From NCBI GenBank assembly GCA_045635765.1, contig JAZTWH010000053.1, positions 1-13,390 on the forward strand: a stretch of DNA of 13,390 nucleotides, in the 5' to 3' direction. Made by a program: the position numbers and the translations under genes. Shown piece after piece: positions 12,533 to 13,390 of this stretch. Positions within the stretch are counted from its first letter, which is position 1; each line of letters begins with the position of its first letter. Source of the stretch: RGIG995 sp045635765. GTDB taxonomy: Bacteria; Bacillota; Clostridia; Oscillospirales; UBA644. Below the pieces are notes generated by a model. The model saw only the letters and a list, made by a program, of their open reading frames with translations, was not told the origin of the DNA and did not search any database.

Positions 12533-12563
12533 AAGCCTCCCGGATGGACCGGGAGGCTTTTTT
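12533..12563 (+). terminator. Strong intrinsic terminator in the intergenic region
   Basis: AAGCCTCCCGG (12533-12543) pairs perfectly with CCGGGAGGCTT (12549-12559), loop ATGGA, followed by a T run to 12563. The T tract is on the plus strand, yet no intact plus-strand gene lies directly upstream. On the minus strand it follows the stop of the surface-protein gene by about 20 bp with a poorer tract (CTTCTT), so it may also end that transcript. Confidence 0.8.
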
Positions 12564-12580
12564 CTGTTTGTTGCAGGGAA

Positions 12581-13390
12581 TTACGATTCCCGTTCCTTTT
12601 TCCGACGGTTCCAAAGCAAGTAACCCACGGGGATCAGGCTTGCCATCAGAATTGTCAGGGGGGTGATTCTCTTGGAGTCGGAGGTGTGAGGATTGTTGGG
12701 AATCGGATCGGGTTGGGGATCCGGGTTGGGAGTGGGTTCGGGGAGATTGCCGGTGTGAACATTTACAAAGGAAGCTTGGATCACATTATCGGAATCTGCC
12801 TGACCGTTCACAAGAACGGAGGCAATGACTTTATTGTTTTCGTCCAAGCCTACGGTGACGGTCAGGGTGTAAACGGTGTCGTCATACTGAACGTTTTCTG
12901 CATCGCCTGCAACTTCGCTCAAGGTGTAGGTGTAGGTGTGTCCCAGATCGTCTTCGGAGTAGTTCAGTTCAAAGGAAATCTTGCCGTTGACGTCGGTTTT
13001 CCTCTTCAGTTCGGCAAAATCGGTGTTGTTGTCGGCACCTGCCAGAACAAAGTCGAAGTTTTCGGGGCCGATAGAGGCGGTTCCCTGATTGTCTACCGTT
13101 TTATCTACGTTGATGGTGACGGAAGCCTTGGTGTGATCGGGATTGTACACGTTGACAACTCCTACCTTCACGTCTCCGTTGCCGTTGGTCTCCGTGACGT
13201 TTGCCGAGGCGGAGACGGTGCCGTCCAGATTATCTTTGACGGTGACGGTGACTGCCACGTCGTCGGCATAGGTCATGCCGGGAAGGGTTCCCTTGGTTTC
13301 TTTGATGACGTAGGTGTAGACTTTATCGTTGTTCCAGCTAACGTTGGTTGCATCGTAGGCCAGCAGGAAGCGAACACGTCCGTTTTCATC
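12581..13390 (-). CDS. Sortase-anchored surface protein with pilin-type isopeptide domains (C-terminal part)
   Basis: The frame is open to the window edge, so at least 269 residues are visible and the N-terminus is missing; the internal ATG at 13276 is not the start. Two FctA/Spy0128-like (streptococcal pilin isopeptide) domains are seen. The last is complete, with FDFVLAGAD, NGKISFELNYSEDDLGHTY, TYTLSEVAGD and ASFVNVHTG; its candidate cross-link residues are K in INVDKTVD, E in LSEV and N in FVNV. The previous domain is partial (ENGRVRFLLAYDA, YTYVIKETKG). Then come a proline-rich spacer (PTPNPDPQPDPIP), a sorting motif NPHTS at 12680-12694 in place of LPXTG, a hydrophobic helix and the basic tail RRKKERES. 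The product should be covalently attached to peptidoglycan or to a pilus by a sortase. No sortase gene is in the window. Confidence 0.9.
   Translation of the reverse strand, partial: DENGRVRFLLAYDATNVSWNNDKVYTYVIKETKGTLPGMTYADDVAVTVTVKDNLDGTVSASANVTETNGNGDVKVGVVNVYNPDHTKASVTINVDKTVDNQGTASIGPENFDFVLAGADNNTDFAELKRKTDVNGKISFELNYSEDDLGHTYTYTLSEVAGDAENVQYDDTVYTLTVTVGLDENNKVIASVLVNGQADSDNVIQASFVNVHTGNLPEPTPNPDPQPDPIPNNPHTSDSKRITPLTILMASLIPVGYLLWNRRKKERES

Noticed and set aside
1..13390. CRISPR array, prophage, toxin-antitoxin or defence system
   Set aside because: No regularly spaced repeats, no phage structural or integrase genes and no toxin or nuclease partners are visible; the lone XRE gene has no companion.

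Overview
The window looks like chromosomal DNA from a strictly anaerobic, endospore-forming member of the Clostridia, perhaps Oscillospirales-like. The evidence is a 24-codon spoVM gene, a clostridial TPP riboswitch with the ECF thiamine component ThiT, a ComF protein, a multidomain flavodiiron protein with ferritin and rubredoxin, strong AGGAGG ribosome binding sites, and sigma-A promoters with 17-bp spacers. The organism assignment is inference; no 16S or other marker gene is present.

Layout. 1-600: a CAT-anticodon tRNA with its terminator, then a promoter-hairpin-terminator cassette that should make a free-standing structured RNA of about 180 nt. 609-2428 (minus): a lipid kinase of the diacylglycerol kinase family followed by an unidentified lipoprotein, probably one operon. 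2483-3421 (plus): sigma-A promoter, TPP riboswitch, attenuator, thiT, terminator. 3431-4434 (plus): a LysR regulator with a good promoter and RBS but two in-frame stop codons, so probably a recent pseudogene. 4544-4660: spoVM and its terminator. 4715-5392: a CDP-alcohol phosphatidyltransferase, converging on a minus-strand LysM/M14 peptidoglycan peptidase across a shared bidirectional terminator. 6821-8069: comF and a small XRE regulator. 8073-8257: tRNA-Ser(TGA). 8437-9471: D-lactate dehydrogenase with an unusual cysteine-bearing tail. 9540-12182: an oxygen/iron defence operon of flavodiiron fusion protein, ferritin and rubredoxin. 12183-12580: no intact gene, only two weak remnants. 12581-13390 (minus): the C-terminal part of a wall-anchored protein with pilin-type isopeptide domains, running off the window.

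Working together. The clearest unit is the flavodiiron-ferritin-rubredoxin operon: the first enzyme should reduce O2 (or NO) to water, ferritin should sequester Fe(II) so that it cannot feed Fenton chemistry, and rubredoxin is a likely electron carrier. SpoVM and the M14 peptidase, which has no signal peptide, suggest links to sporulation and spore-wall peptidoglycan. The lipid kinase and the CDP-alcohol transferase both belong to membrane lipid metabolism but are not adjacent. I see no CRISPR array, prophage, toxin-antitoxin pair or clear defence island. The least explained items are the free-standing RNA at 298-475, the doubly interrupted LysR gene, and the dehydrogenase tail.
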